From the NCBI RefSeq assembly GCF_019924045.1, contig NZ_JAHXBN010000010.1, forward strand, positions 310,001 through 374,000: 64,000 nt of DNA, read 5' to 3'. Shown piece by piece: positions 8,325 to 17,311 of this stretch (its first letter is position 1; every line of letters begins with the position of its first letter). Origin of the DNA: Dyadobacter fermentans. GTDB lineage: Bacteria > Bacteroidota > Bacteroidia > Cytophagales > Spirosomataceae. The notes under the pieces are model-generated. The model ran no database searches and was not told the DNA's origin. It saw nothing but the letters and a program-made list of their open reading frames with translations. A program made the translations under genes and the position numbers.

Positions 8325-9305
8325 ATGCAAACCGAAACCATCCGTAACGACTGGACGCCCGACGAGATCGAAGCCATTTACAACCGCCCATTACTGCAAC
8401 TGACTTACGACGCAGCGACTGTTCACCGCCAATGGCACGACCCGGAGCGCATTCAGGTGTGTACATTGCTATCCATTAAAACCGGCGGCTGCCCCGAAGA
8501 CTGTGCCTATTGCGGACAGGCCGCGCGGTACCAGACCGGTATTAATGTAAAAGCACTGATGAAAAAGGACGATGTGGTAGCCGTCGCACGCCGTGCCCGT
8601 GAGGGAGGTTCAAGCCGTTTCTGCATGGCGGCTGCCTGGCGGGAAGTGAAGGACAACCGCGATTTCGACCGGGTACTCGAAATGGTGACCGAAGTAGCCG
8701 CGCTGGGGCTTGAAGTATGCTGTACCCTCGGCATGCTCACCGAAACCCAGGCCGGGAAGCTCAAAGCCGCCGGCCTTTACGCTTACAACCACAACCTGGA
8801 CTCTTCCGCAGAATATTACGAGCAAATCATCACTACGCGTACCTACGACGACCGCCTGAACACGGTCGACCATGTGCGTAACGCGGGCATATCCGTGTGT
8901 TGCGGGGGCATCATCGGTCTGGGTGAAACCCGCGAAAACCGCATTCAAATGCTCCACACATTATCCACCATGCCCGAGCACCCGGAGTCCGTACCCGTGA
9001 ACGCGCTCGCCCGCGTACAGGGAACACCGTTGGGCGATATGAAAAAGGTGGATACCTGGGAAATGGTACGCATGATCGCCACCGCCCGCATTCTAATGCC
9101 CAAAGCGATGGTGCGCCTCAGCGCCGGACGTATGGAAATGAGTGAATACGAGCAGGCATTCTGCTTTATGGCTGGTGCGAATTCGATTTTCACGAATGAG
9201 AATGGGGAGTTGCTCGTCACGCCGAACCCGGGAATGGGGCAGGATCGGGAAATGATGGAGGTTTTGGGGTTGAAAGCGCTTGTTAAAGAGGAGGTGAGTG
9301 CTTAG
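8325..9305 (+). CDS. bioB: Biotin synthase
   Basis: This 326-residue radical-SAM enzyme inserts sulfur into dethiobiotin, the last step of biotin synthesis. The radical-SAM cluster motif is CPEDCAYC, with cysteines 56, 60 and 63 binding the 4Fe-4S cluster. Downstream are [16 protein letters not shown] and the conserved C-terminal RLSAGR segment that houses the 2Fe-2S arginine ligand. The length is normal for BioB. The ATG at 8325 ([19 protein letters not shown]) matches the usual start; the frame stays open to 8241, but that stretch touches the terminator. No other bio genes are near, so it appears monocistronic. Confidence 0.96.
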   Translation: MQTETIRNDWTPDEIEAIYNRPLLQLTYDAATVHRQWHDPERIQVCTLLSIKTGGCPEDCAYCGQAARYQTGINVKALMKKDDVVAVARRAREGGSSRFCMAAAWREVKDNRDFDRVLEMVTEVAALGLEVCCTLGMLTETQAGKLKAAGLYAYNHNLDSSAEYYEQIITTRTYDDRLNTVDHVRNAGISVCCGGIIGLGETRENRIQMLHTLSTMPEHPESVPVNALARVQGTPLGDMKKVDTWEMVRMIATARILMPKAMVRLSAGRMEMSEYEQAFCFMAGANSIFTNENGELLVTPNPGMGQDREMMEVLGLKALVKEEVSA

Positions 9306-9373
9306 GTTGATGGAAGATTACGTTAATTTCGAACTCTTGGGTGGGGCAATCCCACATGTGAGGGGTAAATTTT

Positions 9374-9586
9374 TTATTTCAACTTAAAAGTGATGATAGT
9401 CTTTTCGTGAACGTCGCCAAAATCGGCCAGGATCTCCTTCATGCGTTTCTGCGAGATGCCCTTCTTAAAAGTGTAATCACGCCATGCATTGCGGTATCTG
9501 CCTTCTTTGGTTTCTGCGAGGAACGCGGGGTAGATGTTTTTAAGCCACCACTCGAACGCTTCCTCCACAGAGCTGAAAGTCTGCAT
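9374..9586 (-). CDS. Small protein of unknown function (70 aa)
   Basis: This is a short basic and aromatic protein with no signal peptide or membrane segment, beginning MQTFSSVEEAFEWWLKNIYP. I do not recognise the family. Coding is supported by a clean ATG, sensible amino-acid composition (Trp, Phe and Tyr well placed, alternating helix-like charges) and its fit between the bioB end and the HigA gene. It is read in the same direction as the HigBA pair, 64 nt downstream, and might be a third member of that unit (inference). Confidence 0.6.
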   Translation of the reverse strand: MQTFSSVEEAFEWWLKNIYPAFLAETKEGRYRNAWRDYTFKKGISQKRMKEILADFGDVHEKTIITFKLK

Positions 9587-9650
9587 GACGCGAAGTTAAT
9601 GATTTGTGGAGAAAGCCCACCAGTTATATCCTGTTATTATTTTGTAACGG

Positions 9651-10034
9651 TTAAGCGTAATTAAGAACGAGGTCCCCGGGAATGTCGAGTTTAGTTTTAA
9701 TTACTTCCAACAATGCAGGATCCGGCTTGTGATCCTCCCAAATGATCATTTCCAGCTCCTTTTGCGAGATGCCCAGTGTCTGAGCAAGGTCTTTTCCTTC
9801 ACGCTTCATGTCATACATCCGGCGTTCAAGAAATTCCTCGAATGTAGAAGGCCCGGGAATGGGGTAAGCGTTCTTCTCATATTCCATTAAGGCCTCAGCC
9901 ATTGCTCGGATGTGTAGCTTCTCGTCAGCAGTAACGTTAGCTTCACCTTTCTTCATCAAAGCTCCCGCCTGCTCGATCAATGCGGCATGTTCATCGTCGT
10001 TGGTGACCGTGTAGGTTGGTTTCAAGTCTTTCAT
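9651..10034 (-). CDS. HigA-like antitoxin with HTH domain
   Basis: This 127-residue protein has an N-terminal helical part (EHAALIEQAGALMKKG, residues 14-29) and a C-terminal helix-turn-helix of the XRE type (GKDLAQTLGISQKELEMIIW, about 80-100). That is the architecture of HigA antitoxins, which bind and neutralise HigB and repress their own operon. The ATG overlaps the stop of the upstream toxin gene by 4 nt (ATGA), so translation is coupled. Toxin-first order is the standard HigBA arrangement. Confidence 0.88.
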   Translation of the reverse strand: MKDLKPTYTVTNDDEHAALIEQAGALMKKGEANVTADEKLHIRAMAEALMEYEKNAYPIPGPSTFEEFLERRMYDMKREGKDLAQTLGISQKELEMIIWEDHKPDPALLEVIKTKLDIPGDLVLNYA

Positions 10035-10324
10035 AGTGATCGAATATTAATCTTATCGTACTGTTGGTGCGTCCCGATAAATCTGATGTAGACGGTGCGG
10101 ATGTCGAAATGGATTCGGGTTACGAGTCGATATTTGTTGCCCCGGATGTTAAAAATATACAGATCATTGCCTACCGAATCCACAGAATTAAACTTTTGTT
10201 TTAAGTCGTGGAATGTGGAAAAGCTTTCCTTTTCTGTTGTTTTAAACCAGTCAATTAGTGCCTCTTTCGAATCAGGGTGTTTATAAAAGAAATCACGGAG
10301 CGTTGAATAACTAAATATAACCAT
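10031..10324 (-). CDS. HigB-family mRNA interferase toxin
   Basis: This 97-residue protein belongs to the RelE-superfamily HigB toxins. The C-terminal signature NKYRLVTRIHFDIRTVYIRF, followed by GTHQQYDKI (about 64-93), is characteristic and includes the catalytic His and Tyr region. The family cleaves mRNA at the ribosome when freed from HigA. It is the first gene of a two-gene unit and overlaps the antitoxin start by 4 nt. Length is typical and I see no truncation. Confidence 0.9.
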   Translation of the reverse strand: MVIFSYSTLRDFFYKHPDSKEALIDWFKTTEKESFSTFHDLKQKFNSVDSVGNDLYIFNIRGNKYRLVTRIHFDIRTVYIRFIGTHQQYDKINIRSL

Positions 10325-10345
10325 AATGTGTGATGAAGTGCTAAT

Positions 10346-10390
10346 AAAAATCCCTGATAAAACTAAGTGAGTCTTAGCTTTATCAGGGAT
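10346..10390 (-). terminator. Terminator of the siderophore receptor-PepSY operon
   Basis: ATCCCTGATAAA pairs with TTTATCAGGGAT, extended by CTAAG/CTTAG after one mismatch, around a 5-nt loop. Read on the minus strand it is followed by TTTTTATTAG. It lies about 45 nt past the stop of the PepSY gene and just before the HigB start. Confidence 0.85.
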
Positions 10391-10434
10391 CTCTTTATCA
10401 AGTCTCCTATTTGACTTATCAGTCGGAAAGGCAG

Positions 10435-11601
10435 TTAACCAACGGCAGCCTTCGCATGGCCGGCGGTATGCGGCGCGGCATTTTTTCTCACCACTTTCTC
10501 CTTCTTCTTAAACTTCCTCCCAACCCAAATCACCACCCCCGTAACCGGCAAAGTAGCGGTAATCAAAGCCACAAGCAATGCCAGTACCTTGGTAGGCCAT
10601 CCCCAAATGCTCCCGGTGTGAATCGGAAATACGAGCCTCCGCACTTTCATGCCGGTAGTTTCGTCGTCATAAAGGCGTTTGCTGATGAGCTTACCGTCGG
10701 TTTGATCGAAGTAAAGGAAATCGACGACATTGCTGATAGAAGCGTTTCCGTTGACTTTGGAAACGGTGATGGACAGGCTGTCGGATTCTGGTAATGTGAA
10801 CTGAATGCGGCCCGGATGGGGGAGTAGGCGATGGGTTTCAGTGATGATTTTGGCTAATGTACCTGTTGTATAAGTAATGCCAACATTCGCAGGAGCTTCG
10901 CGTTTTTGCTGCGGCTTGCCATCGAAGGTGAGAAAGATCATGCTGTTAACCCATTTATAGCTCCAAACGAGGCCGGTTAATGCAATCAGAAATGTGAATG
11001 GCAATACATAGAAGCCAAAAACAGCATGCAAATCCCAGTTGAGGCGCTTGAATTTGGCATTCCATTTGATGATAAAGCGTTGGCTCGCTTGCTTGCGGTT
11101 GGGCCACCAGAGGACAAGGCCGGTGATCATGATCACGACGAACATAATGGTGGCGACACCGGTAATGGCTTTGCCGGTGTCTTTCAGGCACAGATAGCGG
11201 TGCAGCTGGAGTACAATGTGAAAAAACGATTCGTTTTCGCGGCGCGTATCGGTGATTTCGGCGGTGTACGGATTTACGGCCACAGAAAGGACATTCTTTT
11301 CTTTCTTACCTTTTACCAAACCGAATATGATGGTCCGGTCGGCATGTGGCTCGACCTCAATGCGGGCAATGCGTTGCTTAGGATAGGCGTTTGCAACGGT
11401 AGCGCGGAGATTGTCTATCGGAAGCAGCGACTGACCTTTCGGAACTTCCACGACGTGGAAGTCAGGATAAATCACTGGTTCCAACTCCTCTTCGAAAACC
11501 AGTACGCTGCCGGTGAGCGCCACTATAAAAACTACAAGGCCGGAGGAAACCCCCAGCCATAAATGTAGTTGCGATGCAATTTTCTTGAATGTCTTTTTCA
11601 C
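10435..11601 (-). CDS. PepSY-associated transmembrane protein, siderophore-locus type
   Basis: This 388-residue inner-membrane protein has a first helix at about 18-40 (GLVVFIVALTGSVLVF) with EEELEP after it, then periplasmic PepSY-like segments (FHVVEVPKGQSLLPIDNL, YPKQRIARIEVEP). Further helices follow near 160-180, 205-230 and 340-365. This PepSY_TM family is found beside TonB siderophore receptors and is thought to act as a ferric-siderophore reductase or a helper in iron release. The only suitable start is GTG at 11601, 24 nt after the receptor stop, consistent with one operon. The C-terminus is Lys-rich and cytosolic. Confidence 0.88.
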   Translation of the reverse strand: MKKTFKKIASQLHLWLGVSSGLVVFIVALTGSVLVFEEELEPVIYPDFHVVEVPKGQSLLPIDNLRATVANAYPKQRIARIEVEPHADRTIIFGLVKGKKEKNVLSVAVNPYTAEITDTRRENESFFHIVLQLHRYLCLKDTGKAITGVATIMFVVIMITGLVLWWPNRKQASQRFIIKWNAKFKRLNWDLHAVFGFYVLPFTFLIALTGLVWSYKWVNSMIFLTFDGKPQQKREAPANVGITYTTGTLAKIITETHRLLPHPGRIQFTLPESDSLSITVSKVNGNASISNVVDFLYFDQTDGKLISKRLYDDETTGMKVRRLVFPIHTGSIWGWPTKVLALLVALITATLPVTGVVIWVGRKFKKKEKVVRKNAAPHTAGHAKAAVG

Positions 11602-11625
11602 AGATTTGATGAAACAGCACGCATT

Positions 11626-14100
11626 TTAGAAAGTATAAGAAATGGTCGCCATGAAGTTGCGCGGCGCGCCCGGGAAGAGACGCAGGTAATCATACCCGCC
11701 TACCCAATAGGTTTTGTTGCCTAGGTTGTTGAGGTTCACCTGGAATTGGAACTTGTCGATTTTGTAATAAACAGCCCCATTCAGCAATGCGTAGCCCGGC
11801 AAGGTCTGGGTGTTGTTCAGCGATAGGTTACGCTCCGTGACGAAGTTGCCTCCGAGCCCGACGCCGAAGCCGCTCAGGAAGTTATCTGCGAAGGTATATT
11901 TCGTCCAGACGCTCCCTTGGTTTTTCGGTGCATTGGGTTTTTGCAGGTTCACCAGCACCTGGTCGGTTGCCTTTGAGCCGGCATCGGTGATCTTCGCGTC
12001 GTTGTAGCTGTAAGTCATGATCACGTTCCAGTTCGGAAGGATATTTCCCGTCACATCAAATTCTACCCCTTTGGCCGTTTCTTTACCAACCTGCATCATC
12101 AGGTCGGGCCGGTCGGCTGCATTGGCCGAATACAGGGTGTTGCTCTGGGTGATTTTGTAAACCGAGACATTTGCGGTCAGGCGGCCGTCAAGCCATTCTG
12201 TCTTCAAACCGGCTTCGGAAAGGCTGCTGCGGATCGGGTCGAATGGCCCGCCGGATAATGGGTTGCTTTGTACAACCGGATCCTGCGGGTTGTAGCCCTT
12301 GGTGTAAGTGCCATACACATTGACATGATTCGTGAGCGCGTAGACGGCCCCGATGCGCGGTAGTAATGCGTGCTGTGTTACATTCTGCTCGTTGTTGGTG
12401 GTATAGCCCTTTTTATCAATATAAGTGTCGTAACGCAAGCCGAGCAAAATCTGCAACTTCTTTATTTTCACTTGCTCCTGCAAATACAAGCCGTGCAATT
12501 TGTAAAGTACCGGCGTGGTTGCAGAGTTGGCCGTCACGTTGTAAATGTATTTGGAAGGATCTTCCATGTTGTTGTTCTGCAACGTAAGGTCGTAATGCGA
12601 AATATTCGGCTTGGGAATGCTGTATGTGACGCCGTTCTCGGTATAGTTGTAGAATACATATTTTTCAGGCGTTTTGGGATTGTAAGCCGCCGCGCCACCC
12701 GCTTTGAGCAGGTAACCGTTCGCGGTTTGCTGGCCGGAACCTTTCGGAGTCGACGATTGGATAAAATCATAACCCGCTACGAGTTTGTGCTCCGCAATGC
12801 CCGTGTTGAAGTTATGGTTGAAGAACAGCGACACATTATCCATGAACGACTTCGTTTTACGGACAAACACCTGCCGCGCCACAAGGTTTTCGATAGCCTT
12901 GCCAGCCGAATCCACCGCATTCACATTGCTGCTGCGGTGTTCGAGCAGGTCTTCGGAGTAACCCGTGCGCAGGTAGGCGATATTGAATGAGGTGTTCTGG
13001 GTAAACTGGTGGTTCAACGATGTGGTAACCAGGTAAGTTTCTTCGTTGAGATAATCATTCACCGCATTCAGCGACGTGCGGATCGAACTGGAATAAAGGT
13101 CGTTGCCTTTTACCGACTGGCCACGATCGAGGCGGCTGTTTGAACGGTTAAAAACGAGGTCGAAGTTGATGCGGGTTTTGTCCGTAGGCAGGAATGATAC
13201 CGACGGTGCGACAATGATGTTCTTGTCAAACTGCAAATTCCGAAAGCCTTGCGCATTCACATAACCCAGATTGAGGCGGTAAAGTAAAGTTTTGCTTTCG
13301 TTCATTGGGCCGGTAAAGTCGGCCAGGGTACGTAAGGTGTTGAAGCTCCCGGTTGTAAAGCTCAGTGATTTTTGGGGTGTGGCAAGCGGCTTTTTGGTCA
13401 CCCGGTTGATAGTGCCGCCCGGCGAGGTGTTACCATATAATGCAGAGGCTGCTCCTTTGATGACTTCCACTCGTTCGAGGTAGTTTACCGGCGGCTGTTT
13501 CCAGAAGCCCGAAAACGTGCGCAATCCGTTCACCAGCTGGGTAGTGCTGCCGCCGTTCATCCGGAAGCCGCGGATCGTCAAATCGTCGTAGAATGTAAAT
13601 TGGTTCACCCCGCTCATGTTTTTCACGGCATCGCCCATAAGGAAGGTGCCCTGGTCGCGCATTACTTCCTTCGTAATGTAAGCGATCGCCTGCGGCACCT
13701 CCTTGATAGGCGTGGCAGTTTTGCTGGCGATAAACGAAAGGTCATTTTTGTAGGTGGTTTCGCGTCGGCCGGTAATTTCCACCGTTTGCAATTCCTGGGT
13801 ATTTTCCTCGGTGGTAATGTCGAGGGTAGCGGTTTCGTCGGCCTTCACGTGTACGGCGCGGTTGATACGCTTGATACCCACCCCCGTACCTATGAGTACG
13901 TAATGGCCGGGAGCCAATGTCTTGAACTCAAAATCACCGTCGGCGTCCGTCAGTGTTCCCTGGCCCGTTCCTTTGAGGATCAGGTTGATAGACTCCGCCG
14001 GTTGGCCTGCGGTATTTTTAATATTGCCTTTGATCTGGCCGGTTTGCGCGAATGCAAGGGAGCTGCAAAGAGAAAGGATGAGTAAACAAAATAGCCTCAT
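11626..14100 (-). CDS. TonB-dependent siderophore receptor (FecA/FhuE-like)
   Basis: This 824-residue outer-membrane receptor has a signal peptide (MRLFCLLILSLCSSLAFAQ) and a carboxypeptidase-like regulatory domain at about 20-100. The plug follows (PIKEVPQAIAYITKEVM, GDAVKNMSGV), then a 22-strand-type barrel ending in the terminal aromatic FMATISYTF. The plug sequence is of the ferric-siderophore type rather than SusC. The start is the ATG at 14100; the frame can be read back to a TTG at 14133, but that would bury the signal peptide. It pairs with the PepSY membrane gene in an iron-uptake operon. A Fur-box-like palindrome lies 71 nt upstream, so iron repression is likely. Confidence 0.94.
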   Translation of the reverse strand: MRLFCLLILSLCSSLAFAQTGQIKGNIKNTAGQPAESINLILKGTGQGTLTDADGDFEFKTLAPGHYVLIGTGVGIKRINRAVHVKADETATLDITTEENTQELQTVEITGRRETTYKNDLSFIASKTATPIKEVPQAIAYITKEVMRDQGTFLMGDAVKNMSGVNQFTFYDDLTIRGFRMNGGSTTQLVNGLRTFSGFWKQPPVNYLERVEVIKGAASALYGNTSPGGTINRVTKKPLATPQKSLSFTTGSFNTLRTLADFTGPMNESKTLLYRLNLGYVNAQGFRNLQFDKNIIVAPSVSFLPTDKTRINFDLVFNRSNSRLDRGQSVKGNDLYSSSIRTSLNAVNDYLNEETYLVTTSLNHQFTQNTSFNIAYLRTGYSEDLLEHRSSNVNAVDSAGKAIENLVARQVFVRKTKSFMDNVSLFFNHNFNTGIAEHKLVAGYDFIQSSTPKGSGQQTANGYLLKAGGAAAYNPKTPEKYVFYNYTENGVTYSIPKPNISHYDLTLQNNNMEDPSKYIYNVTANSATTPVLYKLHGLYLQEQVKIKKLQILLGLRYDTYIDKKGYTTNNEQNVTQHALLPRIGAVYALTNHVNVYGTYTKGYNPQDPVVQSNPLSGGPFDPIRSSLSEAGLKTEWLDGRLTANVSVYKITQSNTLYSANAADRPDLMMQVGKETAKGVEFDVTGNILPNWNVIMTYSYNDAKITDAGSKATDQVLVNLQKPNAPKNQGSVWTKYTFADNFLSGFGVGLGGNFVTERNLSLNNTQTLPGYALLNGAVYYKIDKFQFQVNLNNLGNKTYWVGGYDYLRLFPGAPRNFMATISYTF

Positions 14101-14170
14101 GATAATGGGGTTAAATAGACTGGCTGTTGGCAAAACGGTGTCAAAAGTAGTCTTATTTAGACCAATCCCA

Positions 14171-14189
14171 AATAATAGATTCTATTATT
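14171..14189. promoter_or_regulatory. Fur-box-like 19-bp palindrome upstream of the siderophore receptor
   Basis: AATAATAG-ATT-CTATTATT is an inverted repeat with perfect 8-bp arms. Its outer ATAAT/ATTAT arms match the classical 19-bp Fur box and its length is the same, though the centre differs. The position, 71-89 nt before the receptor ATG, suits iron-dependent repression of the receptor-PepSY operon. Fur binding is inference. Confidence 0.5.
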
Positions 14190-14242
14190 CTGCACTCATT
14201 TTCTTATTCGTTCTAATTGTTCAATTTTTTCTAATAATACTT

Positions 14243-14289
14243 TTATAGCCAGCTAAATGTATCTTTAAGTTACATTTAACTGGCTATAA
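14243..14289 (-). terminator. Long hairpin after the sugar isomerase gene
   Basis: TTATAGCCAG and CTGGCTATAA, continued after one mismatch by TAAATGTA/TACATTTA, make a nearly perfect 19-bp stem with a 9-nt loop. It lies 40 nt past the isomerase stop. There is no clear T-tract, so factor-independent termination is only probable. Confidence 0.55.
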
Positions 14290-14328
14290 GCAAGGTGAAA
14301 ATGTCCTGTATGATGCAATTCCGGGCGT

Positions 14329-15156
14329 TTAGCCCAGGTTGGACTTGATGAATGCCAATCCATCGCGCATCAGCTGCTCTTCCGAATCGAACATTTTGCG
14401 CCAGATGTTGGCGACCGGCAGTTTCGGACTGAATGCCTCGATGCTGATCCAGCCGTCATACTGGATATCGTGGATCGACTGGAATACGCCTTCCCAATCC
14501 ACATTCCCCTTGCCGGGTGTGGAACGGTCGTTTTCGGAAAGCTGGATAAATGAAATGCGGTCGCCAGCCTTGCGGATGGTATCGCCGATATTTTTCTCTT
14601 CGATATTCGCGTGGAACGTGTCGAACATGATCTTGCAGTTCGGGTGATTAATGTCGTCCACGAAGCGGATGATCTCGTCACCGCAGCTGGTGAGGTACAA
14701 CTCAAAGCGGTTGAGGTATTCCAAGCCGAGGGTAATGTCGAGCGATTCGGCATAGTCAGCTACCTCGCGGATTCCTTCGATTCCCCATTGCCATTCTTCC
14801 TCGGTCGCCGGTTTACCTGTGAAGACGCCGAGTGCCGAATGGTACGGGCCCATCAGGCGGCTTGCGCCGAGTACGAGTGAGCAATCCAATGCCCTTTTCA
14901 AATGATTGATCGTGTGGCGGCGCATGGCCGGGTCGGTGCTGATCAGGTGCTCCGAAGGCCCGCAGATCGTATCGGTCTCGCATGCGAGGCCCAGGCTGTC
15001 GAGCTTCTGCCGGAACTTGAACCAATGCTCGGGATTTGTATTGAAAATTGGCACCTCGACGCCGTCAAAACCGATCTCTTTGATGAGTTCGAGGGTAGGA
15101 AATAGGCTTTCGTCAATCTGGTTTCCCCACAAAAGGAGGTTCATGCTGTACTTCAT
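14329..15156 (-). CDS. Sugar phosphate isomerase/epimerase (AP endonuclease-2-type TIM barrel)
   Basis: This 275-residue cytosolic TIM-barrel protein resembles D-tagatose/psicose 3-epimerases. It has likely metal ligands in the conserved places: Glu in LGLEYLNRFE (about 152), Asp and His in MFDTFHANIE (about 185), and Glu in SIEAFSPKL near the end. The family interconverts ketoses at C3, and some members handle inositols or keto-glycosides. It stands alone and is flanked by hairpins on both sides. ATG at 15156 is preferred to the TTG one codon upstream. The specific sugar cannot be deduced. Confidence 0.88.
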   Translation of the reverse strand: MKYSMNLLLWGNQIDESLFPTLELIKEIGFDGVEVPIFNTNPEHWFKFRQKLDSLGLACETDTICGPSEHLISTDPAMRRHTINHLKRALDCSLVLGASRLMGPYHSALGVFTGKPATEEEWQWGIEGIREVADYAESLDITLGLEYLNRFELYLTSCGDEIIRFVDDINHPNCKIMFDTFHANIEEKNIGDTIRKAGDRISFIQLSENDRSTPGKGNVDWEGVFQSIHDIQYDGWISIEAFSPKLPVANIWRKMFDSEEQLMRDGLAFIKSNLG

Positions 15157-15347
15157 CAAAAATCGAATTTATCTCGCTGGCGAATGGATTTGGCGGGATG
15201 CAAATGCCCCTGTCTTTTCAGTATACAATCTTAAAGTAAAAAAGTACTGTTCAATATACACGTTTTGACGAGTAGTTAGCTGATATTGATAAGTTGGTAT
15301 CTACTTGTACGAATATCAGGGTAAAATCGACTCATTGATCCAACACA

Positions 15348-15382
15348 AAAGTGGCGGCCCTTTTGGAAAAGACCGCCACTTT
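15348..15382 (-). terminator. Terminator of the small lipoprotein gene
   Basis: A perfect 10-bp stem AAAGTGGCGG/CCGCCACTTT surrounds a 15-nt loop. On the minus strand the hairpin is followed by a TTTTGTG run. It lies 24 nt past the stop of the gene ending at 15406. Confidence 0.8.
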
Positions 15383-15405
15383 ATGAATTTTATATTCAAT
15401 GCATG

Positions 15406-15834
15406 TTACTGCACCCGGCTGAAAATGAGCTGATTGTTATTTTCGTAATACAGGACCAACCGATTGGTTTTTAAATCATACAGGTTTACACTGGGCAGTG
15501 CATTGACGAACAGATTGCCCCAGTTCGTTTCCACTCTTTCGGTGCCGCCCCCACCGATCTGGATCGTATTTTGTTGGGCGGTTTCATAAAAACCTGTAAG
15601 AATATTGGTGGAAGTAGTGCCTTCCAGCTCGCCTTTCTCTTTAAAATTGAGACTTATATCCATCACCCCTTTCGTTGTAGCAGGTTTGCTGATGGTGTCA
15701 TCCTCCTGCACGATGCTCTCCAATTGCCATTTGCCGGTCAACTCCACATTGCTGCTGATTGTGGTAGTTTTTCCACAACCTGCTAGCAGCGAAAAAAACA
15801 GCACGGATGCTGTCGGAATTATAAGGGCTTTCAT
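15406..15834 (-). CDS. Small lipoprotein, lipocalin-like fold suspected
   Basis: This 142-residue exported lipoprotein has lipobox LAGC (Cys20). The mature part contains LTGKWQLESIVQEDD, which resembles the first strand of lipocalin-like or META-like domains common in Bacteroidota, and ends in beta-rich segments (NRLVLYYENNNQLIFSRVQ). The function is unknown. It is monocistronic with its own terminator and diverges from the AraC regulator at 16094. Confidence 0.75.
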   Translation of the reverse strand: MKALIIPTASVLFFSLLAGCGKTTTISSNVELTGKWQLESIVQEDDTISKPATTKGVMDISLNFKEKGELEGTTSTNILTGFYETAQQNTIQIGGGGTERVETNWGNLFVNALPSVNLYDLKTNRLVLYYENNNQLIFSRVQ

Positions 15835-16093
15835 ATGCGTAAATAAATTTCAGAACTACCTATGATTGACATCGTACTCGCAAAAAAGGTTGCAAAAAAG
15901 TTGAGCGGCTTTATAAATCTACAAAAAATATGCCACGCATCCGAGCATGGGCGGTATAATTTATAACGGTTCCGGGGGCGGATTCTTTTACCGATAAGGC
16001 AATCTATTTTTTGTGAATAAATTGGATTAGTGATCGTATTTTGATAGTAATAATGTAATATTGCTGATCTTTTGGGTAAAATCCTGACAGAAT

Positions 16094-16954
16094 ATGAAAG
16101 CTCCAATCCACAAAAACATCGAGAGCCAGGTCCGCACAGTGACGGTCCAGGAGCTCAAAGAGCCCCATTTTGATCCCAATTGGCATTTTCATCCGCACTA
16201 CCAATTATTTACCGTTCTGGAGGGAACTGGCAAACGGTTGATTGGGGATTCGATCCAGACTTTCGGTCCGGGCGATACGGTGTTTCTCGGACCGGATGTG
16301 CCGCATCTTTGGCGCAGCGACCCGGCTTATTTCGAAGCAGGCTCGCCGTTGATGACCCGCGGTATCGTGCTCTATTTTCAGGAGGATTTTTTAGGGAAAG
16401 ACTTTCTCGACAAGCCCGAAATGCTCGGGCTCCGTCAGTTGTTGGCCGATTCCAAGAGAGGGATTTCCTATAAGGGCGCGCTCTCCGAGCATATTCGCGA
16501 AGAGCTTATATCGCTTACGACTGTGGAGGGGTTTAAAGGTATTCTGCAATTGCTGACACTGCTCGACAAACTTGCGCACGACAATTCGGGCGAGTTCATT
16601 TCAAGTTATGGTTATGTAAACAACTTCAAAGTATCGGAAACGGAGCGAATGCAGAAGGTACATAATTACGTGTTGCAGCATTTCTTCCAGGAAATCCGCC
16701 TCAGCGATGTCGCCTCCCTTGCCGGAATGACCGAAGCTGCGTTCTGCCGCTATTTCAAAGCCCGTTCGAATAAAACCTTCATCGACTTCGTCAACGAAAT
16801 CCGCATCGGTCACGCCTGCAAGCTCCTGCTGGAAGACAAATGGACCATTGCACAGATCGCCTACGACAGCGGTTTCGATTCGCTATCTAATTTCAACCGG
16901 AATTTCAAGAAGTACATCGGGCACACGCCGCGGGAGTATAAGGGGAATTATTGA
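16094..16954 (+). CDS. AraC-family transcriptional regulator with cupin sensor
   Basis: This 286-residue protein has an N-terminal cupin (WHFHPHYQLFTVLEGTGKRL, residues 31-50, then GDTVFLGPDVPHLW) that would bind a sugar or similar ligand. The C-terminal AraC domain contains two helix-turn-helices (IRLSDVASLAGMTEAAFCRY and WTIAQIAYDSGFDSLSNFNR) and ends HTPREYKGNY. Such regulators usually activate nearby carbohydrate genes. The nearest candidates are the isomerase at 14329 or the divergent lipoprotein; neither link is proven. Confidence 0.93.
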   Translation: MKAPIHKNIESQVRTVTVQELKEPHFDPNWHFHPHYQLFTVLEGTGKRLIGDSIQTFGPGDTVFLGPDVPHLWRSDPAYFEAGSPLMTRGIVLYFQEDFLGKDFLDKPEMLGLRQLLADSKRGISYKGALSEHIREELISLTTVEGFKGILQLLTLLDKLAHDNSGEFISSYGYVNNFKVSETERMQKVHNYVLQHFFQEIRLSDVASLAGMTEAAFCRYFKARSNKTFIDFVNEIRIGHACKLLLEDKWTIAQIAYDSGFDSLSNFNRNFKKYIGHTPREYKGNY

Positions 16955-16982
16955 TGACGTCAGATGGTGTTCTGGCTTGCCG

Positions 16983-17309
16983 TTAGCGAATCTGTAATGC
17001 CTGCTGGTCAACGGTAATATTGAATTCGATCTCTGCTTTTAAGGCGCTGAATACTTTCAATATCGTATCAATAGTAGCGCTATTATTGCCGTTTTCGAGC
17101 TTGGATATCTGTGCCTTTTGCACGCCGACTAGCTCCCCAAGTTGCTCTTGTGTGAGATTGCGTTCTTTCCGGACGGTTCTGATAGCCCGGCCAAGCAAAG
17201 CCATACTTACTTTGTGTTCATGCGCATTTCTAGCAGGAGTGCCGATAGGGCCAATGTACTTATCCTTCATTTCATCCAGTGTGTACACCTTCATTTTTGA
17301 TTTTCCCAT
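16983..17309 (-). CDS. XRE-family antitoxin of a RelE/HigB-type module
   Basis: This 108-residue protein has a C-terminal XRE helix-turn-helix at about 40-95 (LGRAIRTVRKERNLTQEQLG, then VQKAQISKLENGNNSATIDT). The N-terminal extension MGKSKMKVYTLDEMKDKYIG resembles that of HigA-type antitoxins paired with Gp49/RelE toxins. It begins 2 nt after the stop of the toxin gene, so the two are translationally linked. It is expected to neutralise the toxin and repress the pair. Confidence 0.88.
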   Translation of the reverse strand: MGKSKMKVYTLDEMKDKYIGPIGTPARNAHEHKVSMALLGRAIRTVRKERNLTQEQLGELVGVQKAQISKLENGNNSATIDTILKVFSALKAEIEFNITVDQQALQIR

Positions 17310-17311
17310 AA

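Noticed and set aside
9341..9355. Short hairpin GTGGG/CCCAC after bioB as a terminator
   Set aside because: Only a 5-bp stem, and the following T-run begins some distance away; too weak to list.
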